Assembly: GCA_964418595.1 (NCBI GenBank)
Contig: CAYQMF010000002.1
Location: 1-64,000 of the forward strand
Direction of reading: 5' to 3'
Length of the DNA: 64,000 bases
DNA from: CAYQMF01 sp964418595
Lineage (GTDB): Bacteria; Planctomycetota; UBA1135; UBA2386
Of this stretch, positions 52,215-60,365 are shown piece by piece; the stretch's first letter is position 1, and the number at the start of each line of letters is the position of its first letter. Made by a program: the position numbers and the translations under genes. The notes under the pieces were generated by a model. That model was given only the letters and a program-made list of their open reading frames with translations, was not told where the DNA came from and searched no databases.

Positions 52215-53108
52215 TCAACGACCCGGCTCAGCGTGCGCTGCCCCTTCGAACAGATCCATGAAGCGCCCGGTCGTGGCCATGCTCCGCCAAATGTCGGCGT
52301 CGCGGTCCACGAGCCGGCGAACCTCGGGCCCCATGCCCTCGATCGCTCGCTCCAACATCTCAGTGGCGATATCGAACTCGCCGGCCTTGGCCTTGAGTCG
52401 CGCCGCCCGGTAGTTGCCCAACGGTTGGGTCGGCCGCACGCGTTCGTACGTCGAAGCTGCGGTGGCATCGTCGCCAAGCTCTTCCAGCAGATCGCCGGCG
52501 TCGATCCAGGCGCGATCCGTCGGTTGCGCGTGGCCGGCGGCTGCGCGCGCGGCAACCAGCGCCTCAGCGGACCGATCGGCGCGGCGCAGGATCCGTGCCG
52601 TTTCGACCTCGGCAGCGGCGCGCGCCGTACCGAGCACGCCGCCCCCGGCCTGCAGGACCGACAGCGCCGCGGCATCATCGCCGGCCAAGGACAGCATCCT
52701 GGCCTCGTTCACGCGCAGTTCGCCCTTCGCGTCCTGCGCGTCGGCGGTGAGGAGGCCCTCTGCCCGGCGATACGACGCCGCGGCCGCCCGGGCGTCGCCG
52801 CGCAGGAAGTGGATGTAGCCGCGGTACTCCACCGCGAGCGGCGAGTCCTTGCGCAACGCCTCGGCCTGGGTGAGGTACGCCTCGGCGTCGCGGATGAGGG
52901 CTTCACGTACGGGAACCGGCGCACCGTTGGCATCGGTCGGTGCGAGCTGGGTCGCGTAGCGGAGCTTGATCTCCGCCTGCAGGAGGAAGTGGTCCGGGCC
53001 AGGGGGGATCGACGCCGTGGCGCCGACGAAGACGAGTGCCGCAGCGACGCCCGCACCGAGTCCGTACCCGACCACACGCCGAATCGTGTTCCGTTGCATG
53101 GTTCGCAC
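52215..53108 (-). CDS. TPR protein of the pilus operon
   Basis: A 297-residue protein with an N-terminal hydrophobic helix (VVGYGLGAGVAAALVFVGATA, about 12-32), which is either a signal or an anchor. The remainder is TPR-like: AEAYLTQAEALRKDSPLAVEYRGYIHFLRGDARAAAASYRRAEG, EARMLSLAGDDAAALSVLQ, and AGDLLEELGDDATAASTYERV. It could help assemble or anchor the pilus machine, as TPR proteins such as PilF do, but it is not recognisably PilF. The start is GTG at 53108 or ATG at 53099; the pilC stop lies 9 bp upstream, and the pilin gene follows after 58 bp. Confidence 0.78.
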   Translation of the reverse strand: MRTMQRNTIRRVVGYGLGAGVAAALVFVGATASIPPGPDHFLLQAEIKLRYATQLAPTDANGAPVPVREALIRDAEAYLTQAEALRKDSPLAVEYRGYIHFLRGDARAAAASYRRAEGLLTADAQDAKGELRVNEARMLSLAGDDAAALSVLQAGGGVLGTARAAAEVETARILRRADRSAEALVAARAAAGHAQPTDRAWIDAGDLLEELGDDATAASTYERVRPTQPLGNYRAARLKAKAGEFDIATEMLERAIEGMGPEVRRLVDRDADIWRSMATTGRFMDLFEGAAHAEPGR

Positions 53109-53117
53109 GCCCAGGCC

Positions 53118-54350
53118 TCAGCCGCCCGACAGCTTCTCCTGCAGCTTGAAGATCGGCAGGAACACGGCGAGCACGATGCCGCCGACGATCACGCCCATGA
53201 CCGCGATCATGATCGGTTCGATCATGGAGGTGAGACCCTTGACGTCGGCCTCGACTTGCTGGTCGTAGAACTCGGAGATCTTCTCGAGCAACGCGTCCAG
53301 TGCGCCGGACCGCTCGCCGATGCCGATCATCTTCGTCACCATCGGTGGGAAGACGTCGCTCTGACCCAGGGGCTCGGACAGCGATTCGCCGGCGCTGACG
53401 TTGGCCTTCGCCGCGTCGATCACCTTCGAGATGACGAGGTTGCCGGAGGTCTCCGACACGATCTCCATCGCTGCCAGGATCGGCACACCGCTCTTGATCA
53501 GCGTCGAGAAGGTGCGGGCGAACCGCGACAGGGCAACCTTCCGGAACAGCGGGCCGAACACCGGAAGCTTGAGGATCATCGCGTCCCACAGGTAGGCGCC
53601 CTTCGGCGTCTTCTTCCAGGCCCGCACCCCGAAGATCATGGCCGGGAACGAGAGCGCCATCAGCCACCACGAGTCGCGCATGAAGAACGCGAGGTCCATG
53701 ATCGCGACCGTCAGCCCGGGGAGTTCCACCTCCAGCGAGTCGAAGACCGGCTTGAACGAGGGGACGATGCCCATCATCAGGAACATCGCGATACCGATGA
53801 CCAGCACGAGCGAGATGACCGGGTAGGTCATCGCCGACTTGATCTCGGAGCGCAGATGTGCCGCGGCCTCCAGGTACTCGGAGAGCCGCGTCAGGATGAC
53901 GTCGAGCTGACCCGACACCTCGCCGGCGCGGATCATGCTCACGTAGATGTCCGAGAAGACCTTGGGATGGACCTCCATCGACCTGGAGAGGTCGGCGCCC
54001 CCGCGGATGTCCTCCACCACCCTGGCCAGGCAGAAGCGGAAACCCGGGCTCTCCGCCTGATCCGCGAGGATGTCCAGGGCCTCCAGCATCGGGATGCCCG
54101 CGGACAGCATCGTGGAGAGCTGGCGGGTGAAGGTCTCGAGTTCGCCCTTCTTGACCGACGCCCTCTTGGCGACAGGGCGGGGCTTCGGTCCCTTGCGGAA
54201 GAGGGAACCCTTGGATTCGTCGACCTGGAGCGGCGTCAGCCGGCGACGGCGCAGATCCGCCATCGCTTCGCTCTGCGTCGCCGCCTGAATGGTGCCGCTG
54301 ACGGTGTTGCCAGTGGCGTCTTTCGCACGGTACTTGAACGTCGTCGTCAT
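53118..54350 (-). CDS. pilC: Type IV pilus/type II secretion inner membrane platform PilC/GspF
   Basis: A 410-residue polytopic protein of normal length that couples the ATPases to pilin extraction. It begins FKYRAKDATGNTVSGTIQA with DLRRRRLTPLQV, the usual N-terminal cap. Two cytoplasmic GspF domains follow: FTRQLSTMLSAGIPMLEALDILA (about 75-195) and FARTFSTLIKSGVPILAAMEIV (about 275-400). Helices lie near 180, 225 and 385 (IMIAVMGVIVGGIVLAVFLPIF). The ending is standard. The ATG is 13 bp after the pilB stop. It can be called PilC or GspF; the adjacent pilT favours a pilus. Confidence 0.96.
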   Translation of the reverse strand: MTTTFKYRAKDATGNTVSGTIQAATQSEAMADLRRRRLTPLQVDESKGSLFRKGPKPRPVAKRASVKKGELETFTRQLSTMLSAGIPMLEALDILADQAESPGFRFCLARVVEDIRGGADLSRSMEVHPKVFSDIYVSMIRAGEVSGQLDVILTRLSEYLEAAAHLRSEIKSAMTYPVISLVLVIGIAMFLMMGIVPSFKPVFDSLEVELPGLTVAIMDLAFFMRDSWWLMALSFPAMIFGVRAWKKTPKGAYLWDAMILKLPVFGPLFRKVALSRFARTFSTLIKSGVPILAAMEIVSETSGNLVISKVIDAAKANVSAGESLSEPLGQSDVFPPMVTKMIGIGERSGALDALLEKISEFYDQQVEADVKGLTSMIEPIMIAVMGVIVGGIVLAVFLPIFKLQEKLSGG

Positions 54351-54363
54351 CGTGTTCTCCCCT

Positions 54364-56076
54364 TCAGTCCGGCATGGTGACGCGCTCGACCTCTTCGATC
54401 GTGGTCACGCCCCGCATCACGTTTAGCAACCCGCAGCGGCGCAGCGTGAGCATGCCCTCCGCGAGCGCCGCCTGTTTCAACTCCGCCGCCGCACGTCGTT
54501 CGACCACCATGCGCTTGATGGTCTCGGACATGCGCATGGTCTCGAGCACCGCGAACCGGCCCTTGTAGCCGGTGCCACACCGCGGGCAGCCGACGGCCTT
54601 GTGCACCTGGAAGTCGGGCTTCGCCAGATCCTCCTCGGAGAACCCCAGCCGCAGGTACACCTCGCGCGGATAAGTCGTCTCGACCTTGCACGATGCGCAC
54701 AGCTTGCGCGCCAGTCGCTGCGCGCAGATCAAGGTCGTGGCGCTCGCGATGTTGAACGGATCCATCCCCATGTCCACCATGCGGACGATGGTGCCCACCG
54801 CGTCGTTGGTGTGCAGGGTGCTCAGCACCAGGTGTCCGGTGAGTGCGGCCTTCACCGCGATCTCGAGCGTCTCCTGGTCGCGGATCTCGCCGAGCAGGAT
54901 GACGTCGGGATCCTGACGCAGGATCGAGCGCAGGGCGCCGGCAAAGGTCAGGCCGCGCTTGGGGTTCACCGGCACCTGATTGATCCCCTCGATCGTGTAC
55001 TCGACGGGATCCTCGACGGTGACCAGGTTGATCTCGGGATCCGCGATGTGCCGCACCGCCGAGTAGAGCGTCGTCGACTTCCCTGACCCCGTCGGTCCGG
55101 TGACGAGGATCATCCCGTAGGGACGCTCCACCGCCCACTTGTAGTCCTCCATGCTCCGGGCCTCGAACCCGAGCGCGGCGATGTCGACCGCGAGGTTCGA
55201 CGAGTCGAGGATCCGGAAGACGGTCTTCTCGCCCCACACCACCGGCAGAATCGACACGCGGAAGTCGATCGCCTTGTTGCCGAGCCGCATCTGGAACTTG
55301 CCGTCCTGCGGCCGCTGCTTCTCGGCGATGTCCAGCTTGGACATGATCTTGATGCGCGACGTGACGGTGTTCTGCATCCGCTTGGGCAGCGTCATCGCCT
55401 CGATCAGGCAGCCGTCACGGCGGTAGCGCACGATCATGCGCTTCTCGAAGGGCTCGAAGTGGATGTCGCTGGCGCCCTGCGAAACGCCGTCGGCGATGAT
55501 CTTGTTCACCATCTTCACCACCGGCGACGATTCGTCGCTGATGGCATTGAGGTCCATGGCGTCGTCCTCGGCCGACTCCTCGCGAAGTTCGAGGTCGGAG
55601 TCGTCGAAGGCACCGAGGATGTCGCCTACGGCCTCTTCGTCGGATTTGTAGGCGACGCCCAGGGCCTGATCGATGGCCTCCTCCGTCGTGATCACGAGGC
55701 GGAGCTGACAGCCCGTGATGACACGGATGTCATCGAGTTGCAGCACGTCGAACGGATCGACGACCGCCAGCGTGAGCATGTTGCCGATCCGATCGATCGG
55801 GAAGATCCGGCGCTCCTTCACCACGTCCGCTCCGACGACCTGCAGCACCTCCGGGTTGAACTTCACGCGCTGCAGGTTGATCGGTGGCACGTTCGCGACA
55901 CGGGCGAGCAGCGCGAGGATCTCGTCGGCCGAACACAGGCCCTTCTTGGCGACCACGCTCGTGAGCGATGACTTGGACTGCTGCGCCTCCTGCAGGAGGG
56001 CTGCGCCCGCGTCCGGCGCGATCTTCCCCGACTTCTCGAGGATGACGCGCAGCTTCTTGTCGAGCTGCAGGGTCAT
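54364..56076 (-). CDS. pilB: Type IV pilus assembly ATPase PilB/GspE
   Basis: A 570-residue hexameric ATPase that drives pilus extension. An MshEN-type N-terminal domain (residues 1-150) precedes the core. Core motifs: ASDIHFEP (about 202-209), Walker A GPTGSGKST at 327-335, Asp box VTVEDPVEY, Walker B DVILLGEIRD (391-400), His box TLHTNDAVGTIVRM, and the zinc tetracysteine C460, C463, C497, C500. All are intact. The ATG overlaps the pilT stop by 4 bp (ATGA). Confidence 0.97.
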   Translation of the reverse strand: MTLQLDKKLRVILEKSGKIAPDAGAALLQEAQQSKSSLTSVVAKKGLCSADEILALLARVANVPPINLQRVKFNPEVLQVVGADVVKERRIFPIDRIGNMLTLAVVDPFDVLQLDDIRVITGCQLRLVITTEEAIDQALGVAYKSDEEAVGDILGAFDDSDLELREESAEDDAMDLNAISDESSPVVKMVNKIIADGVSQGASDIHFEPFEKRMIVRYRRDGCLIEAMTLPKRMQNTVTSRIKIMSKLDIAEKQRPQDGKFQMRLGNKAIDFRVSILPVVWGEKTVFRILDSSNLAVDIAALGFEARSMEDYKWAVERPYGMILVTGPTGSGKSTTLYSAVRHIADPEINLVTVEDPVEYTIEGINQVPVNPKRGLTFAGALRSILRQDPDVILLGEIRDQETLEIAVKAALTGHLVLSTLHTNDAVGTIVRMVDMGMDPFNIASATTLICAQRLARKLCASCKVETTYPREVYLRLGFSEEDLAKPDFQVHKAVGCPRCGTGYKGRFAVLETMRMSETIKRMVVERRAAAELKQAALAEGMLTLRRCGLLNVMRGVTTIEEVERVTMPD

Positions 56077-57170
56077 CGCTTCTTGCCGACCAGAGCCGAT
56101 GTCGCGTTCGGACGCTGCGCCAGCCGCTCGAGATCCGAGAGGTCGGTGGAGTGGTTGATGGCATCCTCCCAGGTGATGTGGCCGCCCCGGAACAGGTCGT
56201 AGAGCGACTGGTTCATCGTCCGCATTCCGAACTGGCCACCGGTCTGCACGATCGATGCGATCTGGTGCGCCTTGTTCTCGCGGACGAGCGCGCGCACGGC
56301 CGGCGTACAGATCAGGATCTCCGATGCCAAAGCCCGGCCGCGACCATGCGCGCGCGGCACGAGTTGCTGGCAGATCACCGCCTGTAGGGCGAACGACATC
56401 ATCGTGCGGATCTGCTGCTGCTGATGTGCCGGGAAGACGTCGACGACGCGGTTGACGGTCTGCACGACATCCGAGGTGTGCAGCGTGCCGAACGTCAGGT
56501 GACCGGTCTCGGCAAGGGTCAGCGCCGCCTCGATCGTCTCGAGGTCACGCATCTCGCCCACCAGGACGACGTCGGGGTCCTGGCGGACGACCGAGCGCAG
56601 CGCAGCGCCGAACCCGTGTGTATCCGAGCCGACCTCGCGCTGGTTGATGAGGCAGCTCTTGTTGCCGTGCAGGAACTCGATCGGGTCCTCGATGGTGACG
56701 ATGTGGCCCTGCTGCGACTGGTTGATGTGGTCGACCAGTGCCGCCAGGGTCGTGGACTTGCCGGAGCCCGTCGCGCCGGTGCACAGCACGAGACCGCGGT
56801 TCAGGGCGCAGATGTCCTCGCAGACCTTCCGGGGCAGACCCACCTGCTCGAAGTTGAAGACTTCGACGGGGATGATGCGAAGCACCGCGGCGATCGTGCC
56901 GCGCTGGATGAACGCGTTGGTCCGGAAGCGACCGAGGTTGGCGACGCCGAACGAGAAGTCCAGCTCCCAGTGCTTCTCGAACTTCGCGATCTGGTCGGTC
57001 GACATCACCGAGTAGATCAGCTTCTTGCTGACCTCCGGGGTGAGCGGCGGATAGTCGGTGTCGATCAGCCTGCCATCGACGCGCACCTTGGCAGGGCCGC
57101 CGACCGAGAGATGAAGGTCAGAGCCCCCCTGCTGCACCAGCAGGTTGAGCAGTTCTTCCATCGAAACCAT
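56073..57170 (-). CDS. pilT: Type IV pilus retraction ATPase PilT
   Basis: A 365-residue ATPase of normal length that retracts pili and supports twitching and DNA uptake. The N-terminal PAS-like part has GGSDLHLSVG; Walker A GATGSGKST is at 132-140; Walker B reads DVVLVGEMRD; the His box is TLHTSDVVQTVNRVVDVFP. The C-terminal retraction motif AIRNLIRE appears as AVRALVRENKAHQ, followed by IQTG-type QTGGQFGMRTMNQSL. It starts at ATG 57170 (ATG 57161 also possible) and is the first gene of the pilTBC operon, 265 bp downstream of the EF-G-like gene. A REP-like element lies in that space. Confidence 0.97.
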   Translation of the reverse strand: MVSMEELLNLLVQQGGSDLHLSVGGPAKVRVDGRLIDTDYPPLTPEVSKKLIYSVMSTDQIAKFEKHWELDFSFGVANLGRFRTNAFIQRGTIAAVLRIIPVEVFNFEQVGLPRKVCEDICALNRGLVLCTGATGSGKSTTLAALVDHINQSQQGHIVTIEDPIEFLHGNKSCLINQREVGSDTHGFGAALRSVVRQDPDVVLVGEMRDLETIEAALTLAETGHLTFGTLHTSDVVQTVNRVVDVFPAHQQQQIRTMMSFALQAVICQQLVPRAHGRGRALASEILICTPAVRALVRENKAHQIASIVQTGGQFGMRTMNQSLYDLFRGGHITWEDAINHSTDLSDLERLAQRPNATSALVGKKR

Positions 57171-57358
57171 GAGCTGCCTCGCATCTGGGGTCTCGCGCCG
57201 GACGGAAGTCGCGCGGCGTCGAACCCGATCCGCCTATCGGCAGGCGAGGCTGCTGCAATTGAGGGCCACTGCGGCATTACCGCGGTCGCAAGGGCACGTG
57301 CCTGCGGTACGCCCGGCGGGGGAGGAGCGGACGACAGCCTTGCCGCGGCCGCTGCCTT

Positions 57359-57420
57359 GGCGGTCGCAGCCGACAACGGCCAAGCACCTGCGCTGGCGGG
57401 GCAAGCTCGGCCAGCGCTCC
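57359..57420. repeat. REP-like palindromic element related to the rayT array
   Basis: It aligns without gaps to the reverse complement of the 118-bp rayT unit for about 62 bases: a 16-base identical block (ggcggtcgcagccgac), then gcacctgcgc, then a hairpin. Its stem is gcgctggc/gccagcgc (57390-57397 and 57410-57417) around a shared caagctcg loop region. In the rayT array the corresponding inner stem bases are AGTT/AACT; here they are TGGC/GCCA, so both arms changed together. The element fills much of the gap between the EF-G-like gene and pilT. No gene is seen in 57171-57435. Confidence 0.8.
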
Positions 57421-57435
57421 AAAGGCAGCGCTCGC

Positions 57436-59466
57436 CTAGTGCTTGGCGGCTTCGACCTCGCGGTGGTGCGCCGCGACGATCTCCTGCTGGATGTTGCCCG
57501 GTACCATCTCGAGGTGGGACGGGCGCATGGTGAAGGACCCCTCACCTGCGGTGATCGACCGCAGATGTGTCGCGTAGTCCTGCATCTCCTTGAGCGGCAC
57601 CTCGGCCCGGATGATCTGGATGCCCTCCTGCGTCTCCATGCCCGACATGCGGCCACGGCTCGTGGACAGGTTGCCTGCCACCTCGCCCGTGAAGCGCTCG
57701 GGGATCGAGATCTCGACCGTCATGTACGGCTCGAGCAGGATGGGGCGCGCCTTGGTGAAGGCGTCCGCGATCGCGCGTTCGCCGGCGATCTGGAACGAGA
57801 TCTGGTCCGAGTCGACGTCGTGGAACTTGCCGTCGTAGACCTCGACCTGCAGGTCCTGCACGACGCAGCCCGCGAGCGGCCCGTGCGCGAGGAACTTGCG
57901 AACGCCCTTCTCGATCTCCGGGATGAACTGCTTGGGGATGGAGCCGCCGACGACGGCGTTGACGAACTCGAATCCGGCGCCCCGCTCGAGCGGCGCAATC
58001 CGGAGGTAGACCTCGCCGAACTGGCCGCGCCCGCCACTTTGCTTCTTGTGCCTGTGGTGCCCGTCGGCCTTGGCCGTGATCGTCTCCTTGTAGGCGATCC
58101 GCGGCGCGTGCGTGGTGGTGCCGATGCCATAACGACGTTTGAGCCGAGCCAGATGCACGTCCAGATGCAGCGGGCTCATGCCTGCGATCACCAACTCGCC
58201 GGTCAGTTCGTCGCGACGGATGTGGAGGGTCGGATCCTCGGTGTGGAGCTTCTCGATGCCCTGCCCGATCTTCTGCTCGTCCCCGCGCGACGCCGGTTGC
58301 ACCGCGAGCGAATACACCGGCGGCGGGAAGCTCGGCGTCGGAAAGCGGAGGGGAGCTCCGTCCGCGGTGACCGTGTCGCCGTGGTTGAGCGATTCGATCT
58401 TCCCCACGCAGAAGAGATCGCCGACGCTCACCTCGTCCGCCGGCTTGGGTTCGTGGCCCTTCATCACGAGCAGCCCGCCCACCTTCTCGTGCTTCTCGGT
58501 GCGGACGTTGAGGAAACCGGCGTCCGCCTTCACATGCCCGCGCAGACAGCGCAGGTAGCTCATCCGCCCGACGTACGGGTCGACCACGACACGGTAGACG
58601 AAGGCCGCGAATGGCCCCTCGTAGGTGGGCTCGACCAGCTGATCGAAAACGTCGGTGCCCGGCTTCGCCGCGCCGCGCGGACCGAACGACAGGGGCGATG
58701 GCAGCACGCCCCCGATCACATCCAGGAACTCGGCGACGCCGAGGAGCTTGGGCGGTGAGACGACGAACAGGGGCACGATCCGCCCCTTGGCGACCGCACC
58801 CGGCAGCTTCGCGCGAACCACCTGGGGATCGAGTGTGCCCGACTCGAGGAACGCCTCCAGCAGGACGTCGTCCGACTCGGCAACGCGCTCGGTGATCCGC
58901 TCCGCGTAGCCCGCTGCCGCCGGCCCCTGCCCGTCGAGCACCTTGTGCACCGCCGAAAACGATGCGCCGGAGTGGTCGGGGTACGTGAACGGCACGACGA
59001 TGTCGCCGAACACACCCTGCAGTTCGGCCAGCGTGGCCTCGAAGTTCGCCGTCTCGGCCTCCATGTGCGTGACCACGATGGCCCGCCCGACGCCTGCGGT
59101 CGTCGCCTCCTGCCACAGCCTGCGCGCGTGAAACGAGAGACCCGCGGCCGCGTTGACGCACAGGATGCCTGTCTCTACGACGCGCAGCGCGGAGATCGCA
59201 TCGCCCAGGAAGTCCTGGTGTCCGGGCGTGTCGACCATGTTCAGGTTGATGCCGCCGACCGGGAAGCCAAAGAGGTGGGAGCACAACGTGTGCTTCCGCT
59301 CCTTCTCCTCCGCCTCCTGGTTGCCGAAGCTGGTTCCCGCGGCAGAGTCCCCGTGCCGCGACGCGACCTTCGTCGCGAACGCGATCGCATCGATGAGGGC
59401 CGTCTTGCCTGAATACGAGTGTCCGAAGAGAGCGACGTTACGAAGCGTTTCCGAACGGGCGGTCAT
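57436..59466 (-). CDS. EF-G-like translational GTPase (FusA2-type) with altered G4 motif
   Basis: A 676-residue five-domain EF-G homologue. G1 is GHSYSGKT (15-22), the switch I threonine sits in EEKERKHTL, and G3 is DTPGH (79-83). Domain II, III (HLDVHLARLKRRYGI), IV (GGRGQFGEVYLRIAPL, SIPKQFIPEIEKGVRKFL) and V (PYMTVEISIPERFTGEVAGNLSTSRGRM) are all present. G4 should be NKxD but reads THME (133-136), in VVTHMEAETANF. The guanine contact is therefore changed. Non-canonical EF-G copies of this group occur next to a normal fusA elsewhere in the genome and can act in ribosome rescue, recycling or nucleotide-independent roles. The ATG at 59466 follows a good ribosome site (ggaaagga). Confidence 0.9.
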   Translation of the reverse strand: MTARSETLRNVALFGHSYSGKTALIDAIAFATKVASRHGDSAAGTSFGNQEAEEKERKHTLCSHLFGFPVGGINLNMVDTPGHQDFLGDAISALRVVETGILCVNAAAGLSFHARRLWQEATTAGVGRAIVVTHMEAETANFEATLAELQGVFGDIVVPFTYPDHSGASFSAVHKVLDGQGPAAAGYAERITERVAESDDVLLEAFLESGTLDPQVVRAKLPGAVAKGRIVPLFVVSPPKLLGVAEFLDVIGGVLPSPLSFGPRGAAKPGTDVFDQLVEPTYEGPFAAFVYRVVVDPYVGRMSYLRCLRGHVKADAGFLNVRTEKHEKVGGLLVMKGHEPKPADEVSVGDLFCVGKIESLNHGDTVTADGAPLRFPTPSFPPPVYSLAVQPASRGDEQKIGQGIEKLHTEDPTLHIRRDELTGELVIAGMSPLHLDVHLARLKRRYGIGTTTHAPRIAYKETITAKADGHHRHKKQSGGRGQFGEVYLRIAPLERGAGFEFVNAVVGGSIPKQFIPEIEKGVRKFLAHGPLAGCVVQDLQVEVYDGKFHDVDSDQISFQIAGERAIADAFTKARPILLEPYMTVEISIPERFTGEVAGNLSTSRGRMSGMETQEGIQIIRAEVPLKEMQDYATHLRSITAGEGSFTMRPSHLEMVPGNIQQEIVAAHHREVEAAKH

Positions 59467-59575
59467 GCAAGTCCTTTCCACTCAGGTGGGCGGCGCAGCC
59501 TACCGTAGAGGTTCAGCCCTCGCACCCGTTTCCTCTGCCCGCTCGGCAAGTAGAAAGCGGTCCCATCCTGGTGAC

Positions 59576-59614
59576 CCGGCCAGGTGATCCAGCCAGGTGA
59601 TCCCGCCAGGTGAT
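59576..59614. repeat. Three 13-bp direct repeats upstream of the EF-G-like gene
   Basis: Consecutive units ccggccaggtgat, ccagccaggtgat and cccgccaggtgat differ only at the third and fourth bases; a shorter diverged copy (cctggtgac) precedes them. They lie in the 183-bp gap between the OmpA-like gene and the EF-G-like gene, about 110 bp before the latter start. Spacing of 13 bp is just over one helical turn, so repeated binding by one protein is possible, but slippage alone could also explain them. Confidence 0.8.
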
Positions 59615-59649
59615 GGCGATCGGAGACCCTACGGACGCCCTCGCGCCGA

Positions 59650-60333
59650 TCAGCGCGGCTCGCCGACGACGATTTCGACGCGGCGATTCTTGGACTTGGC
59701 CGCGTCGCTGTTGCCGGAGAGCTTCGGGTCGTAGGGTCCGAAGCCCACGACGATGACCTGGTCCGCGGGCATCCCGCACTTGTCGACCAGGTAGCCCGCG
59801 ACGACATCGGCGCGCTCCGCCGAGAGGTGGCGGTTGCTCCGAAATCGCCCCTTCGTCTTGTTGATCGGATCCGTGTCGGTGTGGCCCTCCACGTAGATCC
59901 GGCGGTCGGGGTAACGGCGCTTCAGCACCGCGGCGACGCGCTCGAGGACGGAGCCGGCAGCCGGCTTGAGGTCTATGCTTCCCGAGGCGAAGGTCACCTC
60001 GTTCTCGATCCCGATCGAGACGTTGCCGCGGCGGTAGCCGACGTCGAGATCCTTGAGTTCGTCCTGCACCTGCTGGATCTCGTCCTTCTTGGTGCCGGCG
60101 GCCTCCGTGGTCCCCCCGGCGAGGCGGTCGCGAAGGGCTTGCGCCTCGTCCCGCGCCGCCTTCTCACGACGCTCGGCGTCCTTCGACGCGGCGCGCAGTT
60201 GCGCATTGGAGTTCTCGAGCTGGCTGATCTTGAGATCGCGCTCGTGCAGCATCTGCTGGTAGGTGGTGGTGCAGCCCGCGAACGCGAGCAGGCAGGGAGC
60301 CGCGAGGCGGCACAGCGTGGATCGAAGCGACAT
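59650..60333 (-). CDS. OmpA/Pal-type peptidoglycan-binding lipoprotein
   Basis: A 227-residue outer membrane lipoprotein. The signal ends in the lipobox LAFAGC (Cys 21). Residues 25-95 are a predicted coiled coil (LHERDLKISQLENSNAQLRAASKDAERREKAARDEAQALRDRL-like heptads). The OmpA domain covers 105-225: EVTFASGSIDLKPAAGSVLERVAAVLKRR, VEGHTDTDP, LSAERADVVAGYLV, and NRRVEIVV, including the Asp and Arg that bind diaminopimelate. It should tie the outer membrane to the cell wall. The strong Shine-Dalgarno sequence gggaggac at 60336-60343 supports the ATG at 60333. It lies 32 bp downstream of the prepilin peptidase gene, so a role in anchoring the pilus machine is possible. Confidence 0.93.
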   Translation of the reverse strand: MSLRSTLCRLAAPCLLAFAGCTTTYQQMLHERDLKISQLENSNAQLRAASKDAERREKAARDEAQALRDRLAGGTTEAAGTKKDEIQQVQDELKDLDVGYRRGNVSIGIENEVTFASGSIDLKPAAGSVLERVAAVLKRRYPDRRIYVEGHTDTDPINKTKGRFRSNRHLSAERADVVAGYLVDKCGMPADQVIVVGFGPYDPKLSGNSDAAKSKNRRVEIVVGEPR

Positions 60334-60365
60334 GTGTCCTCCCAGGTGTGTGTGTTATGGGCTGG

